From assembly GCF_016107525.1 (NCBI RefSeq), contig NZ_JABASR010000011.1, positions 1 through 64,000 of the forward strand: 64,000 bases of DNA, read 5' to 3'. Shown one piece after another: positions 26,846 to 37,067 of this stretch. The notes under the pieces are model-generated. The model saw only the letters and a program-made list of their open reading frames with translations. It had not been told where the DNA came from and did no database searches. Positions within the stretch are counted from its first letter, which is position 1; each line of letters begins with the position of its first letter. This DNA comes from Psychrobacter aquimaris (GTDB lineage Bacteria > Pseudomonadota > Gammaproteobacteria > Pseudomonadales > Moraxellaceae). Made by a program: the position numbers and the translations under genes.

Positions 26846-28255
26846 TTAAGTATTGGGCGCTGGCTGATTGAAAGGCAAGTACAGCGTAAAACTGGTGTGT
26901 TGATGGTTATGGTCATTTTTAAGGCTGTCGTTCAGGCTTTTTGATTGCTGAGAACTCACATCAATCATACCACGGTGATGACTGATGATATCTTGCACGA
27001 TAGACAATCCTAGCCCCGTCCCTGCGGCACGGCTGGTCACCATCGGGAAAAATATTTGCCCGATTAGTGCAGGATCGATGCCTGAGCCGTTATCGGTAAT
27101 GTTGATTTGGAGGACTTGCTTGTGCTGTTGCCCAGCAATGGTATGTTGAAAAGCAATTCGGGTTTGAATATGCAGCGTAGGCTTATAACTGGTGCTGTCA
27201 TTATTGCTCGTTTGTGAGGTGACAGGTTGTCGCGCTTTAGGCTCGGACAACTCTCTTTGCTGCAGCGTTTGCTCAAACTCCGTCATCGATTCACAGGCAT
27301 TATTAATCAAATTTAAAAATACCTGTATCAGCTGATCTTTATCCGCGCATAACTCGGGCAATGACAAATCATAATCGCGCTGTAGGGTCACTTGTGGATA
27401 TTGATTAACGACCAAAGATAAAACATGCTCCAGTGGCTCATGGATATTTAGCGTTTGCCAATTTGGTAATTGATTGGAGCCAAGGAATTTCCCGATAAGA
27501 TGGGTTAGACGGTCCGTCTCTGAGATGATGATATCGGTATAATTACGCAGTTTTACAGCGGTTTTTTGTAGGTTTTGATCATTATTTAATATAGAGTTTG
27601 GATAGGCGGTAACAGCAGAAGGTTGATAGTTAGAAGTAGCCGTGTCACTGAATTTGATAAATTTTCGCTGTAATAATTGTGCAGCACCGCGGATACCAGC
27701 AAGCGGATTTTTAATTTCGTGAGCAACCGAGCGTAGCATATGACGGGCAACATTATATTGTTGCTGCTGGCGTTGCTCTTCTGAGATGCGACTTTGGCGA
27801 TCCTTGCCCCACATCTCAATAATAAAATAAGGTTGCTGCTCATAAATGACAGGGGTCACGCTATAATCGACTGAGAATAATAAATTACCATTCAGTGGTG
27901 TGTTGATAAGGTGATCATGATCGATAAAGGGTTGTTGATATTGCTTTGCTTGCTGAAATCTTTCCTTCAAAGAGCAAGTTTGTTCATGGATGTCTGCACC
28001 ACTACTTTTATCGACAGTTATATTGTTATCACTGTAATGCTTGCTATCGGCTGATTTCAATTCTTCGGATGCAAGCAGTGTCAATATAGACTGACCCAGT
28101 AAGCGGCCACTGCTAATAGCGAGGAGTTGTTCGGCTTGGGCATTTAGCCAAGTGATAGATAAGTCATCATTGATCCATAAAATAGCTGTGAACAAATGCT
28201 GTGACATAAATGCTAAGTCAGGTGTTGGTTTTGTAGGTATCAAATGGGTTGTCAT
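26846..28255 (-). CDS. glnL: Nitrogen regulation sensor kinase NtrB
   Basis: Soluble histidine kinase/phosphatase controlled by PII protein, partner of NtrC. An N-terminal PAS-like domain begins around residue 18 (LFTAILWINDDLSITWLN). The H-box HEIKNPLAGIRGAAQLL contains the phosphorylated histidine, and the ATP domain has the N-box NLINNACE, the G1 box DNGSGI, FFPMVTSR and the G2 box GTGLGL. Length 469 is longer than E. coli NtrB (349), owing to inserts around 65-110 and 330-360. No transmembrane segment is present. glnA is not next to it here. Confidence 0.95.
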   Translation of the reverse strand: MTTHLIPTKPTPDLAFMSQHLFTAILWINDDLSITWLNAQAEQLLAISSGRLLGQSILTLLASEELKSADSKHYSDNNITVDKSSGADIHEQTCSLKERFQQAKQYQQPFIDHDHLINTPLNGNLLFSVDYSVTPVIYEQQPYFIIEMWGKDRQSRISEEQRQQQQYNVARHMLRSVAHEIKNPLAGIRGAAQLLQRKFIKFSDTATSNYQPSAVTAYPNSILNNDQNLQKTAVKLRNYTDIIISETDRLTHLIGKFLGSNQLPNWQTLNIHEPLEHVLSLVVNQYPQVTLQRDYDLSLPELCADKDQLIQVFLNLINNACESMTEFEQTLQQRELSEPKARQPVTSQTSNNDSTSYKPTLHIQTRIAFQHTIAGQQHKQVLQINITDNGSGIDPALIGQIFFPMVTSRAAGTGLGLSIVQDIISHHRGMIDVSSQQSKSLNDSLKNDHNHQHTSFTLYLPFNQPAPNT

Positions 28256-28390
28256 GGCTATTGCCTAGAATAAAAGAATATGCGATATAATATTTAACCA
28301 TAAATCAACACTATAGAGAGGCAAAACTGGCGATTTTTGCAAAAAAAACGTACAATGCGCATAGCCAATTTATCTCTAGCAAGGTCAGCC

Positions 28391-29989
28391 ATGCCCAACA
28401 CTTCTACCGAGTCGGTTAATACGACTGTTACTACCTCACCGTCAACTTCTACGCCAACAGATTCTATGTTAAAAGACACTGCCACCGTTTTTAATCCTGC
28501 CAATCCAAATATAGCGCAAGATAATCAGGCAGATGTCAGTCAAGTAAACACTGCCCAACCTTACCATCATAAAGCCAATCACAATCAAAACCGCAGCATT
28601 GAGCAAAGCAGCGATGCAACGTTAGCGACTATTAATGCGCCAGTGAACTCAGCACCAAAGATTGGGTTTGTGTCACTAGGTTGCCCAAAAGCGCTGGTAG
28701 ATAGTGAGCGCATTATCACGGAACTCAGCCGTGATGGTTATCAGGTCGCCAGTGATTATGAGGGCGCAGACCTAGTCGTGGTCAATACCTGCGGTTTTAT
28801 TGAATCCGCGGTACAAGAGTCGCTTGATGCCATCGGCGAAGCGATTAGCAAAAACGGTAAAGTGATCGTCACAGGTTGCTTGGGCAAAGAAGCGGACAAA
28901 ATCCGTGAAATGCATCCAGCCGTGTTAGCCGTGACTGGCGCGCATGCGTATGACGAAGTGATCACGGCGGTGGCGCAGCATGTACCTAGACCCAACCGCA
29001 GTCTGGACGCCAACTATGATCCAAAAATAGATTTGATTAATGAGGCGGGTATCAAATTGACCCCAAGCCATTATGCTTATCTAAAAATATCAGAAGGTTG
29101 CAACCATCGTTGTACTTTTTGCATCATTCCAAGCTTACGTGGAGACTTGGTTTCACGTCCGATTGACAGTGTGATGAATGAAGCGCTGGCACTGAAAAAT
29201 GCTGGCGTGAAAGAACTGCTTATTATCTCGCAAGATACTTCTGCTTATGGACTGGACTTAAAGTATAAGACCAGTTTTTGGAACGGTATGCCGCTGAAGT
29301 CGAAGTTTTATGACTTGTGCCAAGCCTTAAATGACTTAGGCATTTGGGTGCGCTTGCATTATGTCTATCCGTATCCGCATGTCGATAAAGTGGTTGAGCT
29401 AATGGGCGAGAAGAAGCTATTGCCTTATCTCGACATTCCGTTTCAACATGCCAGCCATCGCATCCTAAAAGCGATGAAACGCCCAGCGCATAGCGAAAAC
29501 ACCTTAGCGCGTATTAAAGCGTGGCGTGAGATTTGCCCTGATATCGTTATTCGTTCAACCTTCGTTGTGGGCTTCCCTGGTGAGACCGAAGAAGATTTCC
29601 AATGCTTGCTTGATTGGTTAGTAGAAGCTCGCCTTGATCGTGTTGGTGCGTTTACCTATTCAGAAGTCGAAGGTGCAGTGGCTAATGATCTGCCAAATCA
29701 TGTGCCAGAAGAGATTAAGCAAGAGCGCTATGAGCGTTTGATGACGCTACAACAAGACATCTCAGCGCAAAAGCTACAAGAGAAAGTTGGTAAAACTTTG
29801 ATGGTATTGGTCGATGAAATCGATAGTGAAGAGGGCATTGCGATTTGCCGTAGCTACGCTGACGCACCAGAGATTGACGGTCACGTCTACGTTGATGAGA
29901 TTACCACTCAAGTTAAAGTCGGGCAATTCTTAACGGTCACTATTGACGACGCTAGCGAGTATGATTTGTTTGCCAGTTACAAAGGCTAA
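28391..29989 (+). CDS. rimO: Ribosomal protein S12 methylthiotransferase
   Basis: Radical-SAM enzyme that adds a methylthio group to the conserved aspartate of ribosomal protein S12. The MTTase N-domain [18 protein letters not shown] carries the first auxiliary cluster cysteine, with others in [10 protein letters not shown] and VTGCLGKE. The radical-SAM motif is CNHRCTFC, and a C-terminal TRAM domain follows. The first ~89 residues are polar, low complexity and absent from most orthologs. I prefer ATG 28391, with AAGGT five bases upstream, to TTG 28337 or ATG 28355. The gene is divergent from ntrB. Confidence 0.95.
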   Translation: MPNTSTESVNTTVTTSPSTSTPTDSMLKDTATVFNPANPNIAQDNQADVSQVNTAQPYHHKANHNQNRSIEQSSDATLATINAPVNSAPKIGFVSLGCPKALVDSERIITELSRDGYQVASDYEGADLVVVNTCGFIESAVQESLDAIGEAISKNGKVIVTGCLGKEADKIREMHPAVLAVTGAHAYDEVITAVAQHVPRPNRSLDANYDPKIDLINEAGIKLTPSHYAYLKISEGCNHRCTFCIIPSLRGDLVSRPIDSVMNEALALKNAGVKELLIISQDTSAYGLDLKYKTSFWNGMPLKSKFYDLCQALNDLGIWVRLHYVYPYPHVDKVVELMGEKKLLPYLDIPFQHASHRILKAMKRPAHSENTLARIKAWREICPDIVIRSTFVVGFPGETEEDFQCLLDWLVEARLDRVGAFTYSEVEGAVANDLPNHVPEEIKQERYERLMTLQQDISAQKLQEKVGKTLMVLVDEIDSEEGIAICRSYADAPEIDGHVYVDEITTQVKVGQFLTVTIDDASEYDLFASYKG

Positions 29990-30198
29990 GCAGTCACTGT
30001 AATAGGCGCATGAAAATTGCCCAATCGCGGGCAGTTTTTGCTACAATTAGCGCAATTTAGCCTTTTTACACGTTTGTCATTAGTTGCGGTGTTTCTTATA
30101 GCACCTCGGTGATGACACTTCGGGTAAATTCGAAGGCAAACTCTATTTGTGTTTTACCGATCATTTTAATTATAATTTAATGCTAACAAGGTGACCTC

Positions 30199-30924
30199 AT
30201 GTCTGACAAAAACCCGCGTTACTCTCGTATCTTGTTGAAACTCTCTGGTGAAGCCTTAGCTGGTGGCAAAGAGATGGGGATTGATACCGAAGTGCTCGAT
30301 AAGATGAGCTTGTCTATCGCCCATTTACGCGGTCTTGGCGTTCAAGTGGGTATCGTGGTCGGCGGCGGTAACTTATATCGCGGCGCGCAGTTGCAACAAG
30401 AAGGCCTAGTCGGCCGCGTCACAGGCGATCAGATGGGTATGCTGGCAACGGTCATGAACGGTCTTGCCATGCGTGATGCGCTTGAGCGCCGTAATATCAA
30501 AACCCGCTTGATGTCAGCCTTGCCGATAGGCGAGGTGACCGAAAGCTATAGCAGTCGCAATGCCATTCGCTATCTCAAAAATGGCGAAGTATGTATCTTT
30601 GTTGCTGGTACGGGCAATCCTTTCTTTACCACCGATACGGCTGCTTGCTTACGTGGTATCGAAATCGAAGCGGGCTTAATTCTAAAAGCCACCAAAGTTG
30701 ATGGCGTTTATGACAAAGACCCAAGCTTACATGACGACGCGGTCAAGTACGACGGTTTGACCTTTGATGAAGTGTTAGAGCAAAAGCTTGGCGTTATGGA
30801 TTTAACCGCCATTGCCTTATGCCGTGAGCACAACGTGCCGCTACAAGTGTTTGATATGACCAAGCCTAATGCGTTATTAAACGTCATCATGGGCGAAAAT
30901 GAAGGCACACGCGTTTATCACTGA
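30199..30924 (+). CDS. pyrH: UMP kinase
   Basis: Bacterial hexameric UMP kinase of the amino-acid-kinase fold, phosphorylating UMP to UDP with ATP. Typical segments are [53 protein letters not shown] and [13 protein letters not shown]. The 241-residue length matches. ATG 30199 has AAGGTG six bases upstream. It is followed by frr, the usual neighbour. rpsB and tsf, which commonly precede pyrH, are not present; rimO is there instead. Confidence 0.98.
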   Translation: MSDKNPRYSRILLKLSGEALAGGKEMGIDTEVLDKMSLSIAHLRGLGVQVGIVVGGGNLYRGAQLQQEGLVGRVTGDQMGMLATVMNGLAMRDALERRNIKTRLMSALPIGEVTESYSSRNAIRYLKNGEVCIFVAGTGNPFFTTDTAACLRGIEIEAGLILKATKVDGVYDKDPSLHDDAVKYDGLTFDEVLEQKLGVMDLTAIALCREHNVPLQVFDMTKPNALLNVIMGENEGTRVYH

Positions 30925-31078
30925 TTTGCCTGAATACCCTGAATATTAATATGAGAATGCCAGTCATTAAAATTAGGCCAGTTGCTAACAACTGCCAGTC
31001 GTTAATAATTAGTAGTGAACACCCGTATATTTACTAACAAATGAATGATTTATCGACAGCGATAAATAAGGATATCTA

Positions 31079-31633
31079 ATGATCAAAGAGATTAAGCAAG
31101 ACGGCGAAGCGCGTATGCAAAAAACCTTGGAAGCGCTTGAAAGCACCTTTAGTAAAGTCCGTACAGGTCGTGCGCATCCAGGTATGCTATCAGGTGTGAT
31201 GGTCAGCTATTATGGCTCTGATACCCCGCTTAACCAAGTGGCTAGTGTCAACGTTGAAGACTCACGTACGCTGATGGTTCAGCCGTTTGACCGTACCATG
31301 GTACAAGCGATTGACAAAGCCATTCGCGAAGCAGATTTGGGTCTCAACCCAGTGACTGCTGATGTGATTCGTGTGCCGATGCCTGCATTGACAGAAGAAA
31401 CACGTCGTGACATGCAAAAACTTGCGCGTGGAGAAGCAGAAAGTAGCCGTGTTTCTATCCGTAATATTCGCCGTGATATGATGAATGACATCAAAGAATT
31501 GGCAAAAGAAAAAGAGATCTCAGAAGACGACGAACGCCGTGCCAGTGACGAGATTCAAAAAATCACTGACAAGTATATCGAGACGATTGATAGTCGTTTG
31601 AGCAAAAAAGAAACCGATTTGATGGACGTTTAA
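31079..31633 (+). CDS. frr: Ribosome recycling factor
   Basis: Cytoplasmic factor that, with EF-G, splits the post-termination ribosome. Almost entirely helical, with the conserved segments [44 protein letters not shown] and [13 protein letters not shown]. The 184-residue length is standard. AAGGATATCTA precedes the ATG. It lies 154 bp after pyrH and shares its direction; a strong hairpin follows. Confidence 0.98.
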   Translation: MIKEIKQDGEARMQKTLEALESTFSKVRTGRAHPGMLSGVMVSYYGSDTPLNQVASVNVEDSRTLMVQPFDRTMVQAIDKAIREADLGLNPVTADVIRVPMPALTEETRRDMQKLARGEAESSRVSIRNIRRDMMNDIKELAKEKEISEDDERRASDEIQKITDKYIETIDSRLSKKETDLMDV

Positions 31634-31684
31634 AACACTGGTTTTTTGATCGTGTAAGACAAAAAACCGTTACGTCATATCCTT

Positions 31685-31727
31685 ATAATAAGCAGCCAAT
31701 CTGTCAGTACTATTGGCTGCTTATTAT
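31685..31727 (+). terminator. Perfect 16-bp hairpin after frr
   Basis: ATAATAAGCAGCCAAT (31685-31700) and ATTGGCTGCTTATTAT (31712-31727) are a perfect inverted repeat around 11 nt. The T-rich 3' arm suggests termination of the pyrH-frr transcript, although no separate T-run follows. I see nothing else definite in the remaining gap before uppS. Confidence 0.6.
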
Positions 31728-31922
31728 TGTGTAGATGGTACCGATAATAGTGTCAATGTTATATTAATCGGATACGGTCTGTATTTTATAAGCGCTATCT
31801 TGCAAACTAAATAACGCCTATAGACGGGTTTATGATAAGTTTGTGAATTGTGGTTATGATGCTTTCTAATCGCTATCGCACCCGTTATTATTATTTTACC
31901 TTAACAATAAGCACTTTCGCCT

Positions 31923-32681
31923 ATGTCCACTTCAGCCGTTTTGGCTCCTGATCTTCTTCCACGCCATATCGCTATCATCATGGATGGCAATAATCGTTAT
32001 GGTAAAGCCAATGATTTGGGCAAAGGCCAAGGGCATGTGGCTGGCAAAGATGCACTCGATCCTATCGTCGAGTATTGCGTTAATACGGGTATCGAAGTAT
32101 TAACGGTATTTGCATTTTCTAGTGAGAATTGGCAACGCCCGCCCAGTGAGGTGGCGCTACTCATGCAACTGTTAACCTCAACCATTCATGAGCAAATACC
32201 ACGCATGAATGAGTATCGTATTCGTCTGCGTTTTATTGGTGACCGCAGTCAGCTGAGTGATGATTTGCAAGCATTAATGGCGGACGCTGAAGCAAAAACA
32301 GCAGACTTTGAAGCCATGACTCTGGTCATCGCTATCAGTTATGGTGGGCAATGGGATATTGCCCATGCAGCAAAACAGCTGGCGCAGCAAGTAGAGGCTG
32401 GTCAGTTACGTGCTGATGATATTAATAAAGAATTGCTCGGTAACTATGTGCAATTAGCAGATGCACCAGCAGTAGATATGCTGATACGCACGGGCGGTGA
32501 GTACCGAATCTCTAACTTTTTATTGTGGCAGTCAGCCTATGCCGAGCTATTTTTTACCCAGACATTATGGCCGAATTTTGCAGCCGATGAGCTGGCAGCA
32601 ATGGTAACAGAGTTCGCTCAGCGGCAGCGCCGTTTTGGTAAAACCAGTGAGCAGATAGTGATAGAGCAAGCCTGTCGTTAA
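31923..32681 (+). CDS. uppS: Undecaprenyl diphosphate synthase (cis-prenyltransferase)
   Basis: Makes the C55 lipid carrier for peptidoglycan and LPS from farnesyl diphosphate and isopentenyl diphosphate. The family motif HIAIIMDGNNRYGKA holds the catalytic Asp; it reads NNRYGK where E. coli has NGRWAK. FAFSSENWQRP, LIRTGGEYRISNFLLWQSAYAE and TLWPNF follow as expected. 252 residues is normal. There is no strong Shine-Dalgarno before ATG 31923. uppS-cdsA-dxr-rseP-bamA is the usual proteobacterial order. Confidence 0.97.
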   Translation: MSTSAVLAPDLLPRHIAIIMDGNNRYGKANDLGKGQGHVAGKDALDPIVEYCVNTGIEVLTVFAFSSENWQRPPSEVALLMQLLTSTIHEQIPRMNEYRIRLRFIGDRSQLSDDLQALMADAEAKTADFEAMTLVIAISYGGQWDIAHAAKQLAQQVEAGQLRADDINKELLGNYVQLADAPAVDMLIRTGGEYRISNFLLWQSAYAELFFTQTLWPNFAADELAAMVTEFAQRQRRFGKTSEQIVIEQACR

Positions 32682-32890
32682 TACGTTCATTGTGTTAAGT
32701 GTTTGCCGATTATTTTGTAAAGGGAAGAGCTCTTACAAAGCCGCTATCGTATAAGTAGTTAATATTGCTTGTTTGTGAAATAATAAACCGCATTAATGAG
32801 TGTCAATTGCTATTAATAGGCTATTGTAGATTAGCTGCTATAATGCACTTTTTGACCATGCGTTTTTCATTATTATAAGGCTCAATAATT

Positions 32891-33700
32891 ATGTGGCAAC
32901 GAATTAAGACGGCAGTTGTTCTCGTTATTATCGTTGGTATTGCAATGTTTGCGAGCCAAACCCCTATTTTATTTGCACCGCTGTTAGCGATTGGTGTCAT
33001 TATCGCCGCTCATGAATGGACTAAGCTGATGCCTAAGTGGCGTCAGCCTGCGCTGTTTGTGCTATTGGTTTTGGTATTGACCCTAGTATCACTCATGTTT
33101 AAAGTGACATGGCTGTTTTGGTGGGTGGCTTCACTGGCTATATGGCTAATGGCGCTGTCTTGGGTGCGAGTTTTCCCGACTCATACCAACTGGTATGGTA
33201 AAAAATTGGCATTGATGGGTGCGGTGATATTGACCGCATCGATTACGGCTATGTTTTATTTGTGGCAACTGTCGGCATGGTGGTTGCTCTATGTGTTCCT
33301 ATTGGTCTGGTGCGCAGATAGTGGCGCTTATTTTGTGGGGCGTAAGTTTGGTCGTCGCAAAATGGCACCAAATGTCTCACCCAATAAAAGCATGGAGGGG
33401 CTGGCCGGTGGCCTTGTCACGGGTTTGCTCGTGGTCATTGCCATCAGTGTGTTTAAGCTACAACTGACTGGTGTGCCGTTAGTCGCATTTGTAGGACTAT
33501 CAGCGTTGACCATTTTAGCATCGGTACTTGGTGATTTATTTGAGTCTATGCTTAAGCGCCGTGCTGATGTCAAAGACTCAGGTACTATTTTGCCAGGGCA
33601 TGGCGGAGTGCTTGACCGTATCGACTCGCTGCTATCTGCCACACCGATATTTGCGCTTGGGTTTTGGGCGATACAGCAGTTAGGTTTGATAGTGGTTTAG
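32891..33700 (+). CDS. cdsA: Phosphatidate cytidylyltransferase (CDP-diacylglycerol synthase)
   Basis: Integral inner-membrane enzyme that makes CDP-diacylglycerol, precursor of all phospholipids. About eight hydrophobic helices. The CDS signature is present at the C-terminal end: LGDLFESMLKRRADVKDSG, then LPGHGGVLDRIDSL. The DSGAYFVGRKFGRRKMAP block lies earlier. 269 residues is normal. ATAAGG precedes the ATG. The gap to dxr holds a MITE-like element. Confidence 0.96.
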   Translation: MWQRIKTAVVLVIIVGIAMFASQTPILFAPLLAIGVIIAAHEWTKLMPKWRQPALFVLLVLVLTLVSLMFKVTWLFWWVASLAIWLMALSWVRVFPTHTNWYGKKLALMGAVILTASITAMFYLWQLSAWWLLYVFLLVWCADSGAYFVGRKFGRRKMAPNVSPNKSMEGLAGGLVTGLLVVIAISVFKLQLTGVPLVAFVGLSALTILASVLGDLFESMLKRRADVKDSGTILPGHGGVLDRIDSLLSATPIFALGFWAIQQLGLIVV

Positions 33701-33725
33701 GACTGAAAAAATGATTCATATATTA

Positions 33726-33989
33726 AGGTCTGTTGAACATTCAAATATTAGGGCTGCTGATCGCTAAAATCGCACCAAACTAGGTGTAAATCGACGATAA
33801 TGTCGAGACATTAGCTAGGTTTGCAACAACGTTTGGAGGGGTTTTAGCATCAGCCTTTCAGGGCAGGACTATTTTTTGCTAATACATGGCGAAATTGTCT
33901 AACCTAGAATGACTAGGCATCAAAAATTTCACTGCGTATTGTCTAAAAAATAGCCTCTGCCAGTACCATATTTGAATGTCAACAGACCC
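33726..33989. mobile_element. MITE-like element, 264 bp, between cdsA and dxr
   Basis: The ends are inverted repeats of about 22 bp. The left end is AGGTCTGTTGAACATTCAAA, continuing TAT. The right end, read inwards on the other strand, is GGGTCTGTTGACATTCAAAT, continuing AT, with one substitution and one 1-bp indel. The dinucleotide TA flanks both sides (33724-33725 and 33990-33991), consistent with a TA target duplication. No reading frame inside could encode a transposase. An internal imperfect inverted repeat (around 33757-33769 and 33842-33853, CTGATCGCTAAAA against its complement with one indel) adds secondary structure. This is what a non-autonomous transposable element looks like; the parental IS family is not identified. 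It accounts for most of the 447-bp cdsA-dxr gap. Confidence 0.7.
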
Positions 33990-34147
33990 TAATTGCAGTA
34001 GTTAAGATGAATGACTAATTTGAGTAAGTATTTTACTCTGATTGATCGCTGCTTATAGTCAATACACTTGATATCGTTCACCTCTTATTTATCAGACGTT
34101 TTATCGATTTCTTATTTAATTTTTTAGAGTATCATTTACAGGCACCG

Positions 34148-35356
34148 ATGGTTATGACGCAACGCATCGCCGTACTAGGCGCGACAGGTTCGATTGGCGA
34201 TAGCACGTTAGCAATATTAGCGGCGCAACCACAGCTTTACACCGTCTACGCTCTGTCAGGCTATCACCGTTTAGACAAACTATTTGCACTCTGCCAGCAG
34301 TTTTTGCCCAAACGCGTTAGCGTACCGACCGCTGCAGTCGATGATTTTGCCCAGCGACTCCGTGCAGCAGGTCTTGATATCGATGTGGTAGGCGGCGAAG
34401 CAGGGCTGGTCGACATAGCCACTGATTCACAAACTGATACTGTCGTTGCTGCCATCGTAGGCGCGGCAGGACTGCCTTCTACCTTAGCAGCAGCACGCGC
34501 AGGTAAGCGTATTTTGCTCGCCAATAAAGAAGCGCTGGTGATGGCAGGGCAGGTAATGATCAATGCGGTCAAAACAAACAATGCTACTTTGCTACCGCTT
34601 GACTCTGAGCACAACGCTATTTTTCAGTGTTTACCACTGGCTATTCAGCAGGATAATACCCAAATTCATCAGCCAAATCACGGCGTGCGCAAGCTATGGT
34701 TAACGGCCTCTGGTGGACCATTTTTGCAAAAATCGTTTGAGCAGATGCAGCAAGCGAGCGTCGCTGAAGCGGTCAAACATCCAAATTGGTCAATGGGTCA
34801 AAAGATATCCGTCGATTCAGCAACGATGATGAATAAGGGTTTAGAGTTAATCGAGGCTTGCCATTTATTTGATTTGTCTGAAGATAAAATAAATGTGGTC
34901 ATTCATCCACAAAGTATCATTCACTCAATGGTAGAATATAGCGATGGTAGCTTTTTAGCGCAGCTTGGCAGTCCAGATATGAAAACGCCCATTGCCCATG
35001 CGCTCAGTTACCCTGACCGTATCGATAGCGGCTCGCAGCCACTGGATTTATATGCGCTCAGCGGCTTGGAGTTTATTGAGCCTGATTTGCAAAAATTTGC
35101 GTGTTTGCGTTTGGCAAGACAGGCGATGCAAGCAGGCACGCAAGCGACGATTGTTTTAAATGCGGCCAACGAAATTGCCGTGGCGGCGTTTTTGGCTGGG
35201 AAAATTCGCCTGACTGACATTGCTGATATCAACGAACAGGCTTTGAATGACATACAGCTGCCACCGTTAAACGAAATGGCTGACATAGAAGATATTCTAG
35301 CAATTGATAAAATAGCGCGTCACCTTACGGACAAACTTGTGGCAAAGTTGATGTAA
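34148..35356 (+). CDS. dxr: 1-deoxy-D-xylulose 5-phosphate reductoisomerase
   Basis: Second step of the MEP isoprenoid pathway, NADPH- and Mn/Mg-dependent. The nucleotide motif GATGSIGDSTLAI is near the N-terminus. LLANKEALVMAG and LPLDSEHNAIFQCL carry the metal ligands, then LTASGGPF and the NWSMGQKISVDSATMMNKGLE active-site block. 402 residues is normal. ATG 34148 and ATG 34154 are both possible starts. With an insertion element directly upstream, its promoter probably lies in 33990-34147. Confidence 0.97.
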   Translation: MVMTQRIAVLGATGSIGDSTLAILAAQPQLYTVYALSGYHRLDKLFALCQQFLPKRVSVPTAAVDDFAQRLRAAGLDIDVVGGEAGLVDIATDSQTDTVVAAIVGAAGLPSTLAAARAGKRILLANKEALVMAGQVMINAVKTNNATLLPLDSEHNAIFQCLPLAIQQDNTQIHQPNHGVRKLWLTASGGPFLQKSFEQMQQASVAEAVKHPNWSMGQKISVDSATMMNKGLELIEACHLFDLSEDKINVVIHPQSIIHSMVEYSDGSFLAQLGSPDMKTPIAHALSYPDRIDSGSQPLDLYALSGLEFIEPDLQKFACLRLARQAMQAGTQATIVLNAANEIAVAAFLAGKIRLTDIADINEQALNDIQLPPLNEMADIEDILAIDKIARHLTDKLVAKLM

Positions 35357-35428
35357 ATGTATCAACAGCTGCGTCGTTAAAAAATGATGTTAATAAAAGA
35401 TGCTAAGAAACCATACTGAGAAAAGATC

Positions 35429-36805
35429 ATGACGTTTTTATTAACGCTCCTTGCGGCAATATTTGTCTTAGGTCCGCTCATTGCCTTACATGAGTGGGGA
35501 CACTATATCGTCGCTCGTCTTTGCGGCGTTAAAGTATTGACCTATTCTATTGGTTTTGGTCCCAAACTCTTTGGCTGGACGAGCAAAAAAAGCGGTATTG
35601 ATTATCGTATTTCGGCCCTGCCACTTGGTGGTTATGTCAAAATGCTCGATGAGCGTGAAGGCGAGGTAGCAAAAGCTGAGCAACATCTGGCATTTAATCG
35701 TCAGCATCCGCTCAAAAAGATTGCGATTGTTGCGGCTGGCCCTATCATGAATTTTGTCATTGCTATTGCGCTGTTTTGGGTGTTGTTTATGACGCCATCG
35801 GAGCAGCTGGCGACCAAGATTGGGCAGGTATTACCTGATACGCCTGCTGCCATGGCACAGCTGCCAGTTGGCGACAAAATCGTTGCGATTGACGGTCATG
35901 AGGTACAAACGTGGGAAGGCATCAACTATCGCCTTGCTGGACGGATGGGTGAGACAGATAATGTTAGTATTACTTTGCAATCAGAGACACAAGCTGATAA
36001 TGCGATCAAAACTTATCAAGCGCCCGTAACTCAGTTTATGCAAGGCAGCGCGCAAGGTAAAGATGCGTTAACCAGCTTTGGTATGCTGCCATGGCAACCA
36101 GATATTGCACCGATAGTAGGTGATTTGACCCCTGATGGTGCCGCCAGTCGCCAAGGTCTAAAAGTAGGCGATCGTATTATTGCTATCAATGATCAACAAA
36201 TTAAAGATTGGATCAGTGCCACTCGTATCATCCGCGATAGTCCTGAAACCCTGCTTAATTTCACGGTATTGCGTGATGGTAATCCCGTTCAGCTTCAGAT
36301 TATGCCGCAAGGCAAAAAAGACAATTTGGGTAACGATTATGGGCAAATTGGTGCTATGGTGGCACAGTCCGAAATAGTTATTCCTGACGCTTATAAGACT
36401 ACCGTGGTTTATGGCCCTGGTGAGTCACTGGTAAAGTCATTTGAAAAGACAGAACAGTTAGCCGTCATGACGGTAAGCTCGATGGGCAAGATGCTGTCTG
36501 GCATGATTGGTTTGGACAATTTGTCAGGGCCGATTACAATCGCCAAAGTGGCCAAACAGAGTTTTGATATTAGTTGGCAGATGGTATTATCGACGGCAGC
36601 TTTGATTAGTTTGAGTCTTGCTGTACTAAATCTTTTGCCCATTCCTGTATTGGATGGCGGTCATATTGTATATTATCTTATTGAATTGATTCGTGGTAAG
36701 CCACTCTCAGAAGGGGTGCAAATGATTGGACTAAATATCGGTTTACTCTTGCTGGCAGGTTTCATGGTGTTAGCAATTGGTAATGATATCAGTCGGCTGT
36801 TTTGA
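35429..36805 (+). CDS. rseP: RIP site-2 metalloprotease RseP
   Basis: Inner-membrane zinc protease that cleaves anti-sigma factors such as RseA and clears signal-peptide remnants. The first helix has the zinc motif LHEWGHY (HExxH). Two PDZ domains lie in the periplasm (about residues 115-195 and 205-290). The third metal ligand is in LLPIPVLDGGHI near residue 405. Length 458 matches E. coli (450). It sits between dxr and bamA as is common. TGAGAAAAGATC precedes the ATG; no strong Shine-Dalgarno. Confidence 0.97.
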   Translation: MTFLLTLLAAIFVLGPLIALHEWGHYIVARLCGVKVLTYSIGFGPKLFGWTSKKSGIDYRISALPLGGYVKMLDEREGEVAKAEQHLAFNRQHPLKKIAIVAAGPIMNFVIAIALFWVLFMTPSEQLATKIGQVLPDTPAAMAQLPVGDKIVAIDGHEVQTWEGINYRLAGRMGETDNVSITLQSETQADNAIKTYQAPVTQFMQGSAQGKDALTSFGMLPWQPDIAPIVGDLTPDGAASRQGLKVGDRIIAINDQQIKDWISATRIIRDSPETLLNFTVLRDGNPVQLQIMPQGKKDNLGNDYGQIGAMVAQSEIVIPDAYKTTVVYGPGESLVKSFEKTEQLAVMTVSSMGKMLSGMIGLDNLSGPITIAKVAKQSFDISWQMVLSTAALISLSLAVLNLLPIPVLDGGHIVYYLIELIRGKPLSEGVQMIGLNIGLLLLAGFMVLAIGNDISRLF

Positions 36806-37067
36806 CTATTGAATCGCTAATATGATCGATAAGGCACGAGATACTAATGGTTTTACGCCTATCATGGACTGATTATTGCCATAATAGGTAGCATGCTTTG
36901 TATCTTGGCCTCTGTACTAATCGTAATTTTTAGTTTATTTTGTGATGCATTTTATATAAAGTGTTCTGAGTCTCCCGCGTGTGAGCTTAAATTTCATGCG
37001 AAATGGGCTAGACAATATGGGCTTTTTAACTTAACTTAAGCAAGTTTTTTATTGACGGATAGTGTTT

